From the NCBI GenBank assembly GCA_021835265.1, contig JAKBQK010000393.1, positions 1 through 5,476 on the forward strand: a stretch of 5,476 bases of DNA. Reading direction: 5' to 3'. Under the pieces are notes generated by a model. That model saw only the letters and a program-made list of their open reading frames with translations, was not told where the DNA came from and searched no databases. The position numbers and the translations under genes are program-made. Positions within the stretch are counted from its first letter, which is position 1. Every line of letters begins with the position of its first letter. Of the stretch, positions 1-4,974 are shown piece by piece. This stretch comes from Thermoplasmata archaeon (GTDB lineage: Archaea > Thermoplasmatota > Thermoplasmata > Thermoplasmatales > Thermoplasmataceae).

Positions 1-25
1 GAGTACCCCTCATTTTTTTTATTTA

Positions 26-97
26 GCGGAAGTAGTGTAGCGGTTATCACAGGGGCTTCCCAAGCCCTTAACCCGGGTTCAAATCCCGGCTTCCGCA
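26..97 (+). tRNA. tRNA-Gly (anticodon CCC)
   Basis: This is a complete cloverleaf that decodes GGG glycine codons. The acceptor stem is GCGGAAG (26-32) with CTTCCGC (90-96), followed by discriminator A97. The D stem is GTG/CAC (35-37/48-50). The anticodon stem is GGGGC/GCCCT (52-56/64-68, one G-T pair) around loop TTCCCAA, with anticodon CCC at 59-61. The T stem is CCGGG/CCCGG around TTCAAAT. No intron and no encoded CCA are present, as is normal for archaea. Unlike the valine tRNA, its 3' end is not repeated in the window. Confidence 0.96.
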
Positions 98-329
98 TAC
101 AAAATTCTAATCTGGAAGTGGAGTTTATTCAAAATTTTTCAACTAAGATCAGAACTTTAATATCCAAACTTTCCTAAGCAAAGTGGCTTTAGTATAAAAT
201 TCTCAAGCGATATTCGCTCACGGATTTTTAAAGTTTAAATGCAATTCCTATAGCAGTTAGTTATAAGCGTTCTTTGAATTGTGCCGCATAATGTAGTAAA
301 AATGGTATAAGTATCGGAATATAAATACA

Positions 330-566
330 TTAATAACTTCCCGAGCTGTAGAGTAATTGGTTACCCCCATAATTAGTAAATTCAGTGCCATATAACATGG
401 GCAGATGCGTATCCATTCTCTTATTTCCATTTGTCATACAACTGCCTTGCTCTCCGTAATCGGTAAATGAGTTTATGCTTTTGCTATTGTAAAATGGAAT
501 GGTCCCGTAAATTTTCTTCTGAAGTCTAATCAGATAAGTAATACGGCATATAGAGATACGTATTAT
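330..566 (-). pseudogene. Possible decayed coding remnant, unrecognised
   Basis: The minus-strand frame from 566 to the TAA at 332-330 is open for 78 codons but has no early ATG, GTG or TTG. The only ATGs are internal and would give 35 residues or fewer. The translated tail is rich in Tyr, Asn, Gly and Ser (for example YGTEFTNYGG and QLLYSSGSY), which reads more like protein than noise. A separate ATG at 570-568 opens a 14-codon frame (MNNTYLYMPYYLSD) that overlaps it in another frame, so a frameshifted gene is possible. An open frame of this length can also arise by chance in AT-rich DNA. Confidence 0.2.
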
Positions 567-583
567 TCATTAAAGGTGACCAA

Positions 584-594
584 ACAAATAAATC
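584..594 (+). promoter_or_regulatory. TATA-like box for tRNA-Val
   Basis: The AT-rich run ACAAATAAATC is centred about 27 bases before the first base of tRNA-Val. That is the spacing expected between an archaeal TATA box and the transcription start. The match to a consensus box is loose. Confidence 0.35.
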
Positions 595-615
595 ATATTT
601 ATCATACGGAAGCAT

Positions 616-688
616 GGGCTTGTGGTCTAGCGGTTATGACATCGCTCTCACACAGCGAAGGCCGCCGGTTCAAATCCGGCCAAGCCCA
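616..688 (+). tRNA. tRNA-Val (anticodon CAC), integration target
   Basis: This complete cloverleaf decodes GUG valine codons. The acceptor stem is GGGCTTG/CAAGCCC (616-622/681-687) with A688 as discriminator. The D stem is GTC/GAC (625-627/638-640). The anticodon stem is TCGCT/AGCGA (642-646/654-658) around CTCACAC, with anticodon CAC at 649-651. The T stem is GCCGG/CCGGC around TTCAAAT. No CCA is encoded. Its last 12 bases and the next three are repeated exactly at 5189-5203, so this tRNA is the attachment target of the element to its right. The gene itself is kept whole by the element-borne copy of the 3' end. Confidence 0.96.
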
Positions 689-691
689 TTT
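677..691 (+). repeat. Left attachment site (attL core) inside tRNA-Val
   Basis: The 15-base core CGGCCAAGCCCATTT covers part of the T stem, the 3' acceptor strand, the discriminator base and three bases beyond the tRNA. It is identical to 5189-5203. If the match is extended three bases leftwards, with one mismatch at 676/5188, it becomes 17 of 18. Tyrosine recombinases of archaeal viruses and plasmids commonly use tRNA 3' ends in this way. Confidence 0.8.
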
Positions 692-764
692 AAAAATGTA
701 AGCAAATCCTATTTTCAGCGAAATTGGTAGGTATCAGATTATTTAATTAAGTGAATACAGACAC

Positions 765-1436
765 TCAACTAACTTCTCCTTCTCTCAATATAAGTCCTTT
801 ACTAGAACTGTATAATCCCCTATTGTCAGTGTTAAACTCATATTTGACATTGACCGTTAATTTCTCAAGGGACAAAATCCTCCAGTGAATGGGTTTATAC
901 CTGTCCCCCATAGAGCCATTTGAACCTATTCGAGTCATCTCATAAGATACCAAGAAATGGTGACCATCCTCTGTTACTTTGAACTTATCTGAAGGTGATA
1001 GGTAAAAAGACCTTTGTCTGGTGACTTCTGTTTTCTCATTGTAAGTTTTACACTCAATGTAGTGAGTTTTTCCGTTCCAATTTATAAAAAGATCTGGATA
1101 ACCTGTTGCCTGCTTTTTCCCATCTTTATCCGAAGGCGTATCTGCATTCAGGCCTAATTTGATAAGTGCTTCTCGCACAAACGGCTCTATTGCATTGCCA
1201 ATTTCGTTTACCCTTCGTGCATAAACTCCTTTGCTTACCATTTGTTCGCCTGCTATAATCACAGCGGCTTGTATTAAATCAAGCAAATTCTTATCTTCTT
1301 CACAACCTTGGTCGAACGGAATCACTTCGTGCCCACTAATTGCTTTAATAACCAAGGCAAATGGTATATCTTTGAGTGGTTTTAACATTTCTTGAATTAT
1401 TCTTTCTAAATTTCTTACGTAATCTTCATCTACCAT
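765..1436 (-). CDS. Type II restriction endonuclease, PD-(D/E)XK fold
   Basis: This 223-residue protein probably cuts double-stranded DNA at the site protected by the methyltransferase encoded just upstream. The catalytic signature is visible: Pro114-Asp115 in GYPDLF, then Glu128-Cys129-Lys130 in HYIECKTY, giving PD-X12-ExK with a hydrophobic strand before each part. An upstream helix with RVNEIGNAIEPF (75-86) looks like the acidic N-terminal helix that supports the active site in many such nucleases. The ATG lies two bases after the methyltransferase stop. A purine-rich AAAGGGG, inside the end of the methyltransferase gene, ends eight bases before it, so this start is well supported and the two genes are translated from one message. 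The length is normal for a Type II enzyme. The recognition sequence cannot be read from the protein. Its 3' end lies only 73 bases from the left element border. Confidence 0.85.
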   Translation of the reverse strand: MVDEDYVRNLERIIQEMLKPLKDIPFALVIKAISGHEVIPFDQGCEEDKNLLDLIQAAVIIAGEQMVSKGVYARRVNEIGNAIEPFVREALIKLGLNADTPSDKDGKKQATGYPDLFINWNGKTHYIECKTYNEKTEVTRQRSFYLSPSDKFKVTEDGHHFLVSYEMTRIGSNGSMGDRYKPIHWRILSLEKLTVNVKYEFNTDNRGLYSSSKGLILREGEVS

Positions 1437-1438
1437 AA

Positions 1439-2683
1439 TTAATTCCCCTTTCTAAATAAAACAATTCTATTGGTATTTGTCCCATTTTTTTGATTTTTAA
1501 CTCCCCAAATGTTAGAAGTTTTTGTAAATTGTTGCGTATTCACGAATATCCCAATAACTTCGAATCCATTATTTATACCATCCAAAGCAACATACTCATC
1601 TAAATTAATTGTACCATTTTTGACCTCTCCTACCTCAAAAGCTACGTAGCCACCTTTTTTGGTGAGTATAAATAATTGCCCGAGAACATTTCCAATAAAC
1701 TGGCGCCACTTATCCAAATTTGGGGTGATAAAGATCTTTTTCTCAATATCTTTAATATCTATATTATTGAACCAGCATCTTAACCAGTTATCCTTTGAAT
1801 ATTGAACTATATTTAGAAAAGGGGGTGAGGTTACCGTAAGGTCGACCGATTCGTTTCCTAAGTATCTGGACGCAAAACGAGAGTCCTCAACCAATAATTC
1901 TGATTTTGACCCCACACTATTAATCCTATTTATAAACTCCTCACTAAGGTCATTAAGCAAAGATAATGTTTTCTTCTTGATAATTTTTTTTACGTCCCTA
2001 TACTCAGGCTTTTGCTGTCTTTTCACATTGATTCTTATTTGCTCTTCAGGAGTTGTTGCCTGGTTTGGTGGTAATGTGTAAACAGAGAAAAATCCTGAGG
2101 AATGCCCCGATAAACGATTTGTAGCTACCATTCTTATCCACTTGTCAACGTTATCTTCTTGTTCTTCCTCTTTACGGTATGATAAGTAGTCCTTCAAGCT
2201 GACTAATTCGGATTCTGTGGCGGGATGATAGAACATGGACAAATCTTTTTCCGCCCTAAGGTTCTGTTCTAATTCAATTGAATCAATTCTATTAAAAATA
2301 TTCCTAATTTGGGGAATATTGATTCTTGGAAAGGTCAAAATCTCAGAAAGGGGATTGACGTCCATACCTATTGAGCGCCTGCGATTCAAAACGCCCTCTA
2401 CTACTGTTGTTCCTCTACCCATAAAAGGGTCAAAAATGACACTATTTATATTGGTTAGTTTCTGGATAAAGAAGAGTGGTAACTGCGGTTTAAAACATGC
2501 TCGATACGAAATTTCATGTAAGGATAAACCTTGTCTTTGTTTTGAAGTCCAAAATTCCCCTTTAATGATCTTTAGTTTATTACCATTAATTTCTAAAACT
2601 TCTTCATTCGAAAAGTAGTCACCAAATGAATCAGTCTCACCAAAAGCATCAAGCGAATAAACTCCTTTAACCCCTACTCCCAC
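1439..2683 (-). CDS. Site-specific DNA methyltransferase, probably N4-cytosine type (Type II modification enzyme)
   Basis: The 414-residue enzyme should transfer a methyl group from S-adenosylmethionine to the recognition site and so shield host DNA from the endonuclease encoded two bases downstream. Seen in order: a motif X-like stretch FKPQLPLFFI (64-73), cofactor-binding motif I DPFMGRGTT (85-93), acidic motif II IGMDVNP (105-111), a long central region with GHSSGFFSVYTLPPNQAT (193-210) that probably includes target recognition, and catalytic motif IV TSPPF (285-289). A motif VI-like KKGGYVAFEVGEV (342-354) and a closing strand NRIVLFRK (405-412) follow. TSPPF is typical of N4-cytosine enzymes, although some N6-adenine enzymes share it. 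The order X-I then IV matches the alpha arrangement. The start is GTG at 2683: an in-frame TAG lies six bases upstream, the first in-frame ATG is at residue 107 inside the fold, and a TATA-like box sits about 26 bases away, so the message is probably leaderless. Confidence 0.88.
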   Translation of the reverse strand: MGVGVKGVYSLDAFGETDSFGDYFSNEEVLEINGNKLKIIKGEFWTSKQRQGLSLHEISYRACFKPQLPLFFIQKLTNINSVIFDPFMGRGTTVVEGVLNRRRSIGMDVNPLSEILTFPRINIPQIRNIFNRIDSIELEQNLRAEKDLSMFYHPATESELVSLKDYLSYRKEEEQEDNVDKWIRMVATNRLSGHSSGFFSVYTLPPNQATTPEEQIRINVKRQQKPEYRDVKKIIKKKTLSLLNDLSEEFINRINSVGSKSELLVEDSRFASRYLGNESVDLTVTSPPFLNIVQYSKDNWLRCWFNNIDIKDIEKKIFITPNLDKWRQFIGNVLGQLFILTKKGGYVAFEVGEVKNGTINLDEYVALDGINNGFEVIGIFVNTQQFTKTSNIWGVKNQKNGTNTNRIVLFRKGN

Positions 2684-2703
2684 AAACTAGTCATACGTCC
2701 AAA

Positions 2704-2714
2704 GTTTATTTATT
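2704..2714 (-). promoter_or_regulatory. TATA-like box of the restriction-modification operon
   Basis: Read on the minus strand, AATAAATAAAC is centred about 26 bases before the GTG at 2683. This is the standard archaeal TATA-to-start distance for a leaderless transcript. It overlaps the stop codon of the small broken gene upstream. Confidence 0.4.
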
Positions 2715-2929
2715 CTTCGCACTTTTCATAGGCGAAATGAAACTGAATTTACTTTTAGAAATTTTCTTGCAATAACCTCCTACATGCATCCCATTTCTTT
2801 CTTGATAACCATTAACAAAAAATTGATATTCAGGACATCTTGGCTCTTGCCATTCTTTCTCATAAATTCGTAATTTCAGACGGTGAATGACCTTATCTTC
2901 ATTTGGAATACTCCCTCTTCAGATATCAT
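2706..2929 (-). pseudogene. Small cysteine-containing gene, frameshifted or with a non-standard start
   Basis: The frame ending at TAA 2708-2706 is open for 70 codons from 2918 but has no ATG, GTG or TTG until residue 44. Its translation looks like genuine, folded protein: LRIYEKEWQEPRCPEY, then FFVNGYQERNG, then HVGGYCKKISKSKFSF, with two cysteines 22 residues apart. A start ATG at 2929-2927 gives MISEEGVFQMKIRSFTV and stops, in the adjacent frame, where the open frame is already running. A single-base shift between about 2885 and 2915 would join the two into one protein of about 70-75 residues. I do not recognise the family. It precedes the methyltransferase on the same strand, so a regulatory or accessory role in the operon is conceivable but not shown. 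A sequencing error is another explanation. Confidence 0.45.
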
Positions 2930-2953
2930 GAAATCAAAAATCAGGTTAAGGTT

Positions 2954-3304
2954 TTAAAAATTATTATCATCTTTATCCTCGTCATAAGAATCTAATCGGT
3001 TAATTATCCACGCTAATCCCTTCGCAATATCCTTATTCTTCTGCCATTGAAGTTTTTCCTTCTCTAATTCAAGTCTCATCCTTTGAATATCGTCTGCCAT
3101 TGCCTTGCTTAAAGCCGTGTCTTTGCTCAACTTTTTATTAGGATTTAATTTTGTTCTTTTCTTTTTTGTTGTATAAGGTAATGTTTTTATCATCGTCTCT
3201 AATAGTTTCGTCCTCTTCCTACCATCCAATAAACTCACAATAGCTACTATTACGGCTACTAAACCCATCCCCGATGAAATAACAACATCAAATGATATGA
3301 ACAT
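2954..3304 (-). CDS. Small membrane-anchored coiled-coil protein, unknown function
   Basis: This 116-residue protein has three visible parts. Residues 5-27 form one hydrophobic helix (VVISSGMGLVAVIVAIVSLL). Residues 28-60 form a strongly basic linker with TKKKRTKLNPNKK. Residues 66-95 form a charged, heptad-like helix (QRMRLELEKEKLQWQKNK) likely to be a coiled coil, and a short acidic tail EDKDDNNF ends the chain. The basic stretch after the helix suggests the C-terminal part lies in the cytoplasm. The ATG at 3304 has a TATA-like box 26 bases upstream, supporting a leaderless message. The gene is divergent from the five-helix membrane protein across a 141-base region. No enzyme motif is present and I do not recognise a family. 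Confidence 0.65.
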   Translation of the reverse strand: MFISFDVVISSGMGLVAVIVAIVSLLDGRKRTKLLETMIKTLPYTTKKKRTKLNPNKKLSKDTALSKAMADDIQRMRLELEKEKLQWQKNKDIAKGLAWIINRLDSYDEDKDDNNF

Positions 3305-3326
3305 TAAGCTTGTTATTTTAGAATTC

Positions 3327-3334
3327 TATAATAG
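3327..3334 (-). promoter_or_regulatory. TATA-like box for the anchored coiled-coil gene
   Basis: Read on the minus strand, CTATTATA is centred 26 bases before the ATG at 3304. It is one of two back-to-back promoters in the divergent gap. A run of ten A residues (3346-3355) lies immediately beyond it. Confidence 0.45.
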
Positions 3335-3364
3335 ACTCTTGAAGTAAAAAAAAAAGATGTTTTA

Positions 3365-3451
3365 CTACGCCATCCTCTCCACAATAACCTTATTCTTTCC
3401 CACATAAATGCGAATAATTAAATATATGCCCACACTAAGTATATTATGAGT
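3365..3451 (-). pseudogene. 3' remnant related to the small basic protein gene at 4150-4377
   Basis: A 28-codon minus-strand frame ending at TAG 3367-3365 has no start codon but reads VGIYLIIRIYVGKN followed by KVIVERMA. This lines up with the end of the small basic protein, DGIYVIIKSYVKKNGTVV. About 11 of 23 residues are the same, and the 13 codons from GIY to KN match at roughly 27 of 39 bases by eye count. The piece lies in the gap before the five-helix membrane gene and overlaps that gene's promoter and first codons. It looks like the tail of a second, deleted copy. Confidence 0.4.
3419..3427 (+). promoter_or_regulatory. TATA-like box for the five-helix membrane protein gene
   Basis: TTAAATATA lies about 23 bases before the ATG at 3446, a distance compatible with an archaeal TATA box and an almost leaderless message. 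There is no purine-rich ribosome binding site directly before the ATG, which fits leaderless translation. Confidence 0.45.
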
Positions 3452-4132
3452 TTAACCGTCTCTTTAGCCCCTTTTCAGGTACTAATTTATGTCTTCCCCA
3501 CTCTGCTTTTTTTCATTAGTTTAACATCAAGACTAATTCTGACCTTCTCAGGTAAAAACGATATTATGCAAGAAGTGTTTGGTTACGCCCAAAACGTAAT
3601 GGCTAAAACCTTAGGTGATATTACTAACAAATCTAGTATCGATGTGAACGAGCTAATAAAACAAACAATGGCAAACGCCACGAGTGATGCACAAACACTA
3701 AACAACAAGAATGTGTTTCAGAACAATATCTTAATCAATCAAGAAAGAAAAAAAAGAAACTCGCATTTCCTATACAGTCTGTTCATCGATTCATTAGCTT
3801 TGTCAATAGCCAACGGAGTCATAATCATGTTTGAGGCGCAGAATCTCTTCTATGGCTTCATTCTACTATTCGTAGGGGTGGTATTATGCTCTTTTGGATT
3901 TACTGCCCTCTATGCGGACAGACTTGGAATTGCAACATTTATTGTATTAATTATTATAGTGACAGTTTTCATATCTGAATTACTCTATTTGATAACCTCA
4001 AATATTAACTGGTTCTATATAATTCTCGCATTATTGATAATAATAATCGTCATAACAGTATTAATAACTGGCATTGTCGGATATAAGAAGAGAAGAAAAG
4101 TTAAACAAACTAATACAAAAACTAAAGAATAA
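3446..4132 (+). CDS. Five-helix integral membrane protein, unknown function
   Basis: The 228-residue protein is predicted to sit in the cytoplasmic membrane. Hydrophobic segments are visible at about 8-33, 108-129, 133-157, 161-183 and 188-212. The first is followed by a hydrophilic region of about 70 residues (36-106), rich in Asn, Lys and Thr and ending in the basic stretch QERKKRNSH. The chain ends in a short basic tail KKRRKVK. Helix 5 is almost pure Ile, Leu and Val. No transporter, protease or pore motif is recognisable. It is the only sizeable plus-strand gene of the element, divergent from the coiled-coil gene and convergent with the small basic gene, whose stop is 17 bases away. An accessory role in host interaction or defence is possible but unproven. 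Confidence 0.75.
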   Translation: MSLTVSLAPFQVLIYVFPTLLFFISLTSRLILTFSGKNDIMQEVFGYAQNVMAKTLGDITNKSSIDVNELIKQTMANATSDAQTLNNKNVFQNNILINQERKKRNSHFLYSLFIDSLALSIANGVIIMFEAQNLFYGFILLFVGVVLCSFGFTALYADRLGIATFIVLIIIVTVFISELLYLITSNINWFYIILALLIIIIVITVLITGIVGYKKRRKVKQTNTKTKE

Positions 4133-4149
4133 GCTGATAATAAATCAAC

Positions 4150-4377
4150 CTACCTTTTCCGCTTGTATGACCTCACCACTGTTCCATTCTTTTTTACATA
4201 GGACTTAATAATTACATAAATTCCATCAACTATTTTCGCTCCATCCTTGGTATAACTTGGGATATCTGCAGTAAATTTATTGGCTGTTGTTCGAGCAACT
4301 CCTTTGACTCCGTTCATAATCATGCGTTTACCTTTCTTCCTTTCCCTCTTCTTTTTATCACGCCTCTGTTTGACCAT
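4150..4377 (-). CDS. Small, very basic protein, possibly nucleic-acid binding
   Basis: This 75-residue protein has an extremely basic N-terminus (residues 3-18, KQRRDKKKRERKKGKR) and a basic C-terminal motif KSYVKKNGTVVRSYKRKR (58-75). The latter resembles the short pattern Y-x-(R/K)-x-(N/D)-G-T-x-V-x-x-Y-x-R found at the ends of small archaeal and bacterial proteins. Charge and size suggest binding to DNA or RNA, but no known fold is recognised. The ATG at 4377 has a TATA-like box (4396-4407) about 25 bases upstream, so the start is good and the message leaderless. A related tail without its N-terminus lies at 3365-3451. The gene is convergent with the five-helix membrane gene and divergent from the structured segment to its right. 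Confidence 0.6.
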   Translation of the reverse strand: MVKQRRDKKKRERKKGKRMIMNGVKGVARTTANKFTADIPSYTKDGAKIVDGIYVIIKSYVKKNGTVVRSYKRKR

Positions 4378-4395
4378 ACAAAATCTATGCCTAAC

Positions 4396-4407
4396 AAATA
4401 TAAAAAT
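4396..4407 (-). promoter_or_regulatory. TATA-like box of the small basic gene, possibly two-way
   Basis: Read on the minus strand, ATTTTTATATTT is centred about 25 bases before the ATG at 4377. Read on the plus strand, the same AT run (AAATATAAAAAT) would place a start near 4426, exactly where the self-complementary segment to the right begins. It may therefore serve both directions. Confidence 0.45.
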
Positions 4408-4437
4408 AGTCCTTACTTCTATTCACGTCTGTTTAAT

Positions 4438-4460
4438 CAAACTTCTTTTTAAGAAGTTTG
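4438..4460. repeat. Ten-base perfect inverted repeat
   Basis: CAAACTTCTT (4438-4447) and AAGAAGTTTG (4451-4460) are separated by TTT. In RNA this would be a stable hairpin near the 5' end of the candidate RNA. In DNA it could be an operator for a dimeric regulator, placed upstream of the small basic gene's promoter. Confidence 0.6.
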
Positions 4461-4715
4461 TCTCAAAGGACAGGAGACGAGTGGTCGGTGGACAGACGAA
4501 AGGAATGGACAAATCACGGTAATAGGCTGTAGCAAAGCGACAAGTGAACACCGAAGGCGGAAACTTGCCTATACCTAATTAGACCTCCGAGACGAACAAA
4601 GGCAAAAAGAGGGTGGAATTTGGAGCGAAGCGAAAAAGGAGGGGTGAATTTTTGCCATAGCTAGGAGGGGGTAAGCTAAAGCGGACTGCGAAAGGAAGGA
4701 TTTATCCCGTAATGG

Positions 4716-4734
4716 AGCAGTCCTACGGACTGCT
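4716..4734 (+). terminator. Perfect eight-base hairpin at the right end of the structured segment
   Basis: AGCAGTCC (4716-4723) and GGACTGCT (4727-4734) are separated by TAC. A T-containing but not continuous run (GTATTTAATT) follows, so it is not a classic intrinsic terminator. The left arm can instead pair with the upstream GGACTGC at 4683-4689, so two exclusive folds are possible. Confidence 0.3.
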
Positions 4735-4744
4735 AAGCGTATTT

Positions 4745-4974
4745 AATTGGATAGGGTATAATAATATTGGAAAGTAGTAAAGAAAACTAATAATATGTTA
4801 GATGTAGCTTCTCAATTGATACACGTGTAATCTCTCGTCTTTTACTCGTGTCTCTGGATTGTCCTCTTTTTGCCGAACATTTTAAGAAATACACAAATCC
4901 TTTGAGAGTGTAGATATAAGTAATAATAGAAAACCAATTCACACTGGACGTGGAATAATCGCCCCTATCCAATT
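4745..4974. repeat. 230-base segment bounded by 12-base inverted repeats
   Basis: AATTGGATAGGG (4745-4756) is the exact reverse complement of 4963-4974. The segment between is AT-rich and carries one small minus-strand frame. If the terminal AATT at each side is a four-base target duplication, the ends would be GGATAGGG and the segment would look like a miniature inverted-repeat element. No longer target duplication is visible and no transposase is encoded. Confidence 0.4.
4787..4972 (-). CDS. Doubtful small membrane peptide inside the inverted repeats
   Basis: A 61-codon frame begins with TTG at 4972, inside the right inverted repeat, and ends near the left one. It has a hydrophobic stretch at about residues 11-31 (VNWFSIITYIYTLKGFVYFL) and then a basic tail with AKRGQSRDTSKRRE. 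A minus-strand GGAGG ends about ten bases before the TTG, and an AT-rich TTATATT lies about 23 bases upstream, so expression is conceivable. The weak start, odd composition and position across the repeats argue against it. I do not recognise any family. Confidence 0.22.
   Translation of the reverse strand: MDRGDYSTSSVNWFSIITYIYTLKGFVYFLKCSAKRGQSRDTSKRREITRVSIEKLHLTYY

Larger units (their letters stand above)
98..615. other. Long intergenic stretch with no supported gene
   Basis: About 520 bases lie between the two tRNA genes. I see no convincing start-to-stop gene. There is a short hairpin, AGCGA-TAT-TCGCT (206-218), and one long open but startless frame on the minus strand (330-566, listed separately). 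The AT-rich right end contains the likely promoter of tRNA-Val. The stretch lies outside the integrated element. Confidence 0.5.
4426..4736 (+). ncRNA. Candidate structured RNA or structured repeat, unassigned
   Basis: This segment differs from its surroundings: 4461-4740 is about 49% G+C by hand count and purine-rich on the plus strand, in a window that is otherwise clearly AT-rich. Paired stretches seen directly: CGTCTGT 4426-4432 with ACAGACG 4492-4498; the ten-base hairpin 4438-4460; GTCTC/GAGAC 4460-4464/4474-4478; GGT-A-ATAGGC 4518-4527 with GCCTATACC 4567-4575 (nine pairs, one bulged A) enclosing AAGT/ACTT and CCG-AAGG-CGG; GGCAAAAA/TTTTTGCC 4601-4608/4649-4656; TAGCT/AGCTA 4658-4662/4674-4678; and GGACTGC/GCAGTCC 4683-4689/4717-4723. 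Unpaired parts are rich in A and G. It does not match RNase P, SRP, 5S or other RNAs I know. The plus strand is favoured by the purine loops and the TATA-like box at the correct distance. A non-autonomous repeat or an origin region would be alternatives. Confidence 0.4.

Noticed and set aside
282..290. CCGCATA resembling the end of tRNA-Gly
   Set aside because: Seven bases are too few to claim a second duplicated tRNA end; no longer match surrounds it.
2235..2618. A 127-codon plus-strand open frame
   Set aside because: It lies wholly within the methyltransferase gene on the opposite strand, whose conserved motifs prove the minus strand is the coding one.
4280..4522. An 80-codon plus-strand open frame
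   Set aside because: It starts antisense to the small basic gene, crosses the TATA-like box and palindrome, and enters the structured segment. Its translation is low-complexity Phe/Leu with no protein-like conservation.
4541..4566. Resemblance of GAACACCGAAGGCGG to a conserved part of bacterial 16S rRNA
   Set aside because: The similarity is short, the flanks do not match rRNA, and the pairing pattern here is a local hairpin.
4549..4663. A startless plus-strand frame of 37 codons in the structured segment (with PPRRTKAKRGWNLERSEK)
   Set aside because: It has no start codon, is bounded by close stops, and is explained by the purine-rich composition of the possible RNA.
4426..4736. Known archaeal RNAs (RNase P RNA, SRP RNA, 5S rRNA) as identity of the structured segment
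   Set aside because: I could not find the conserved core sequences of any of these in the right order.
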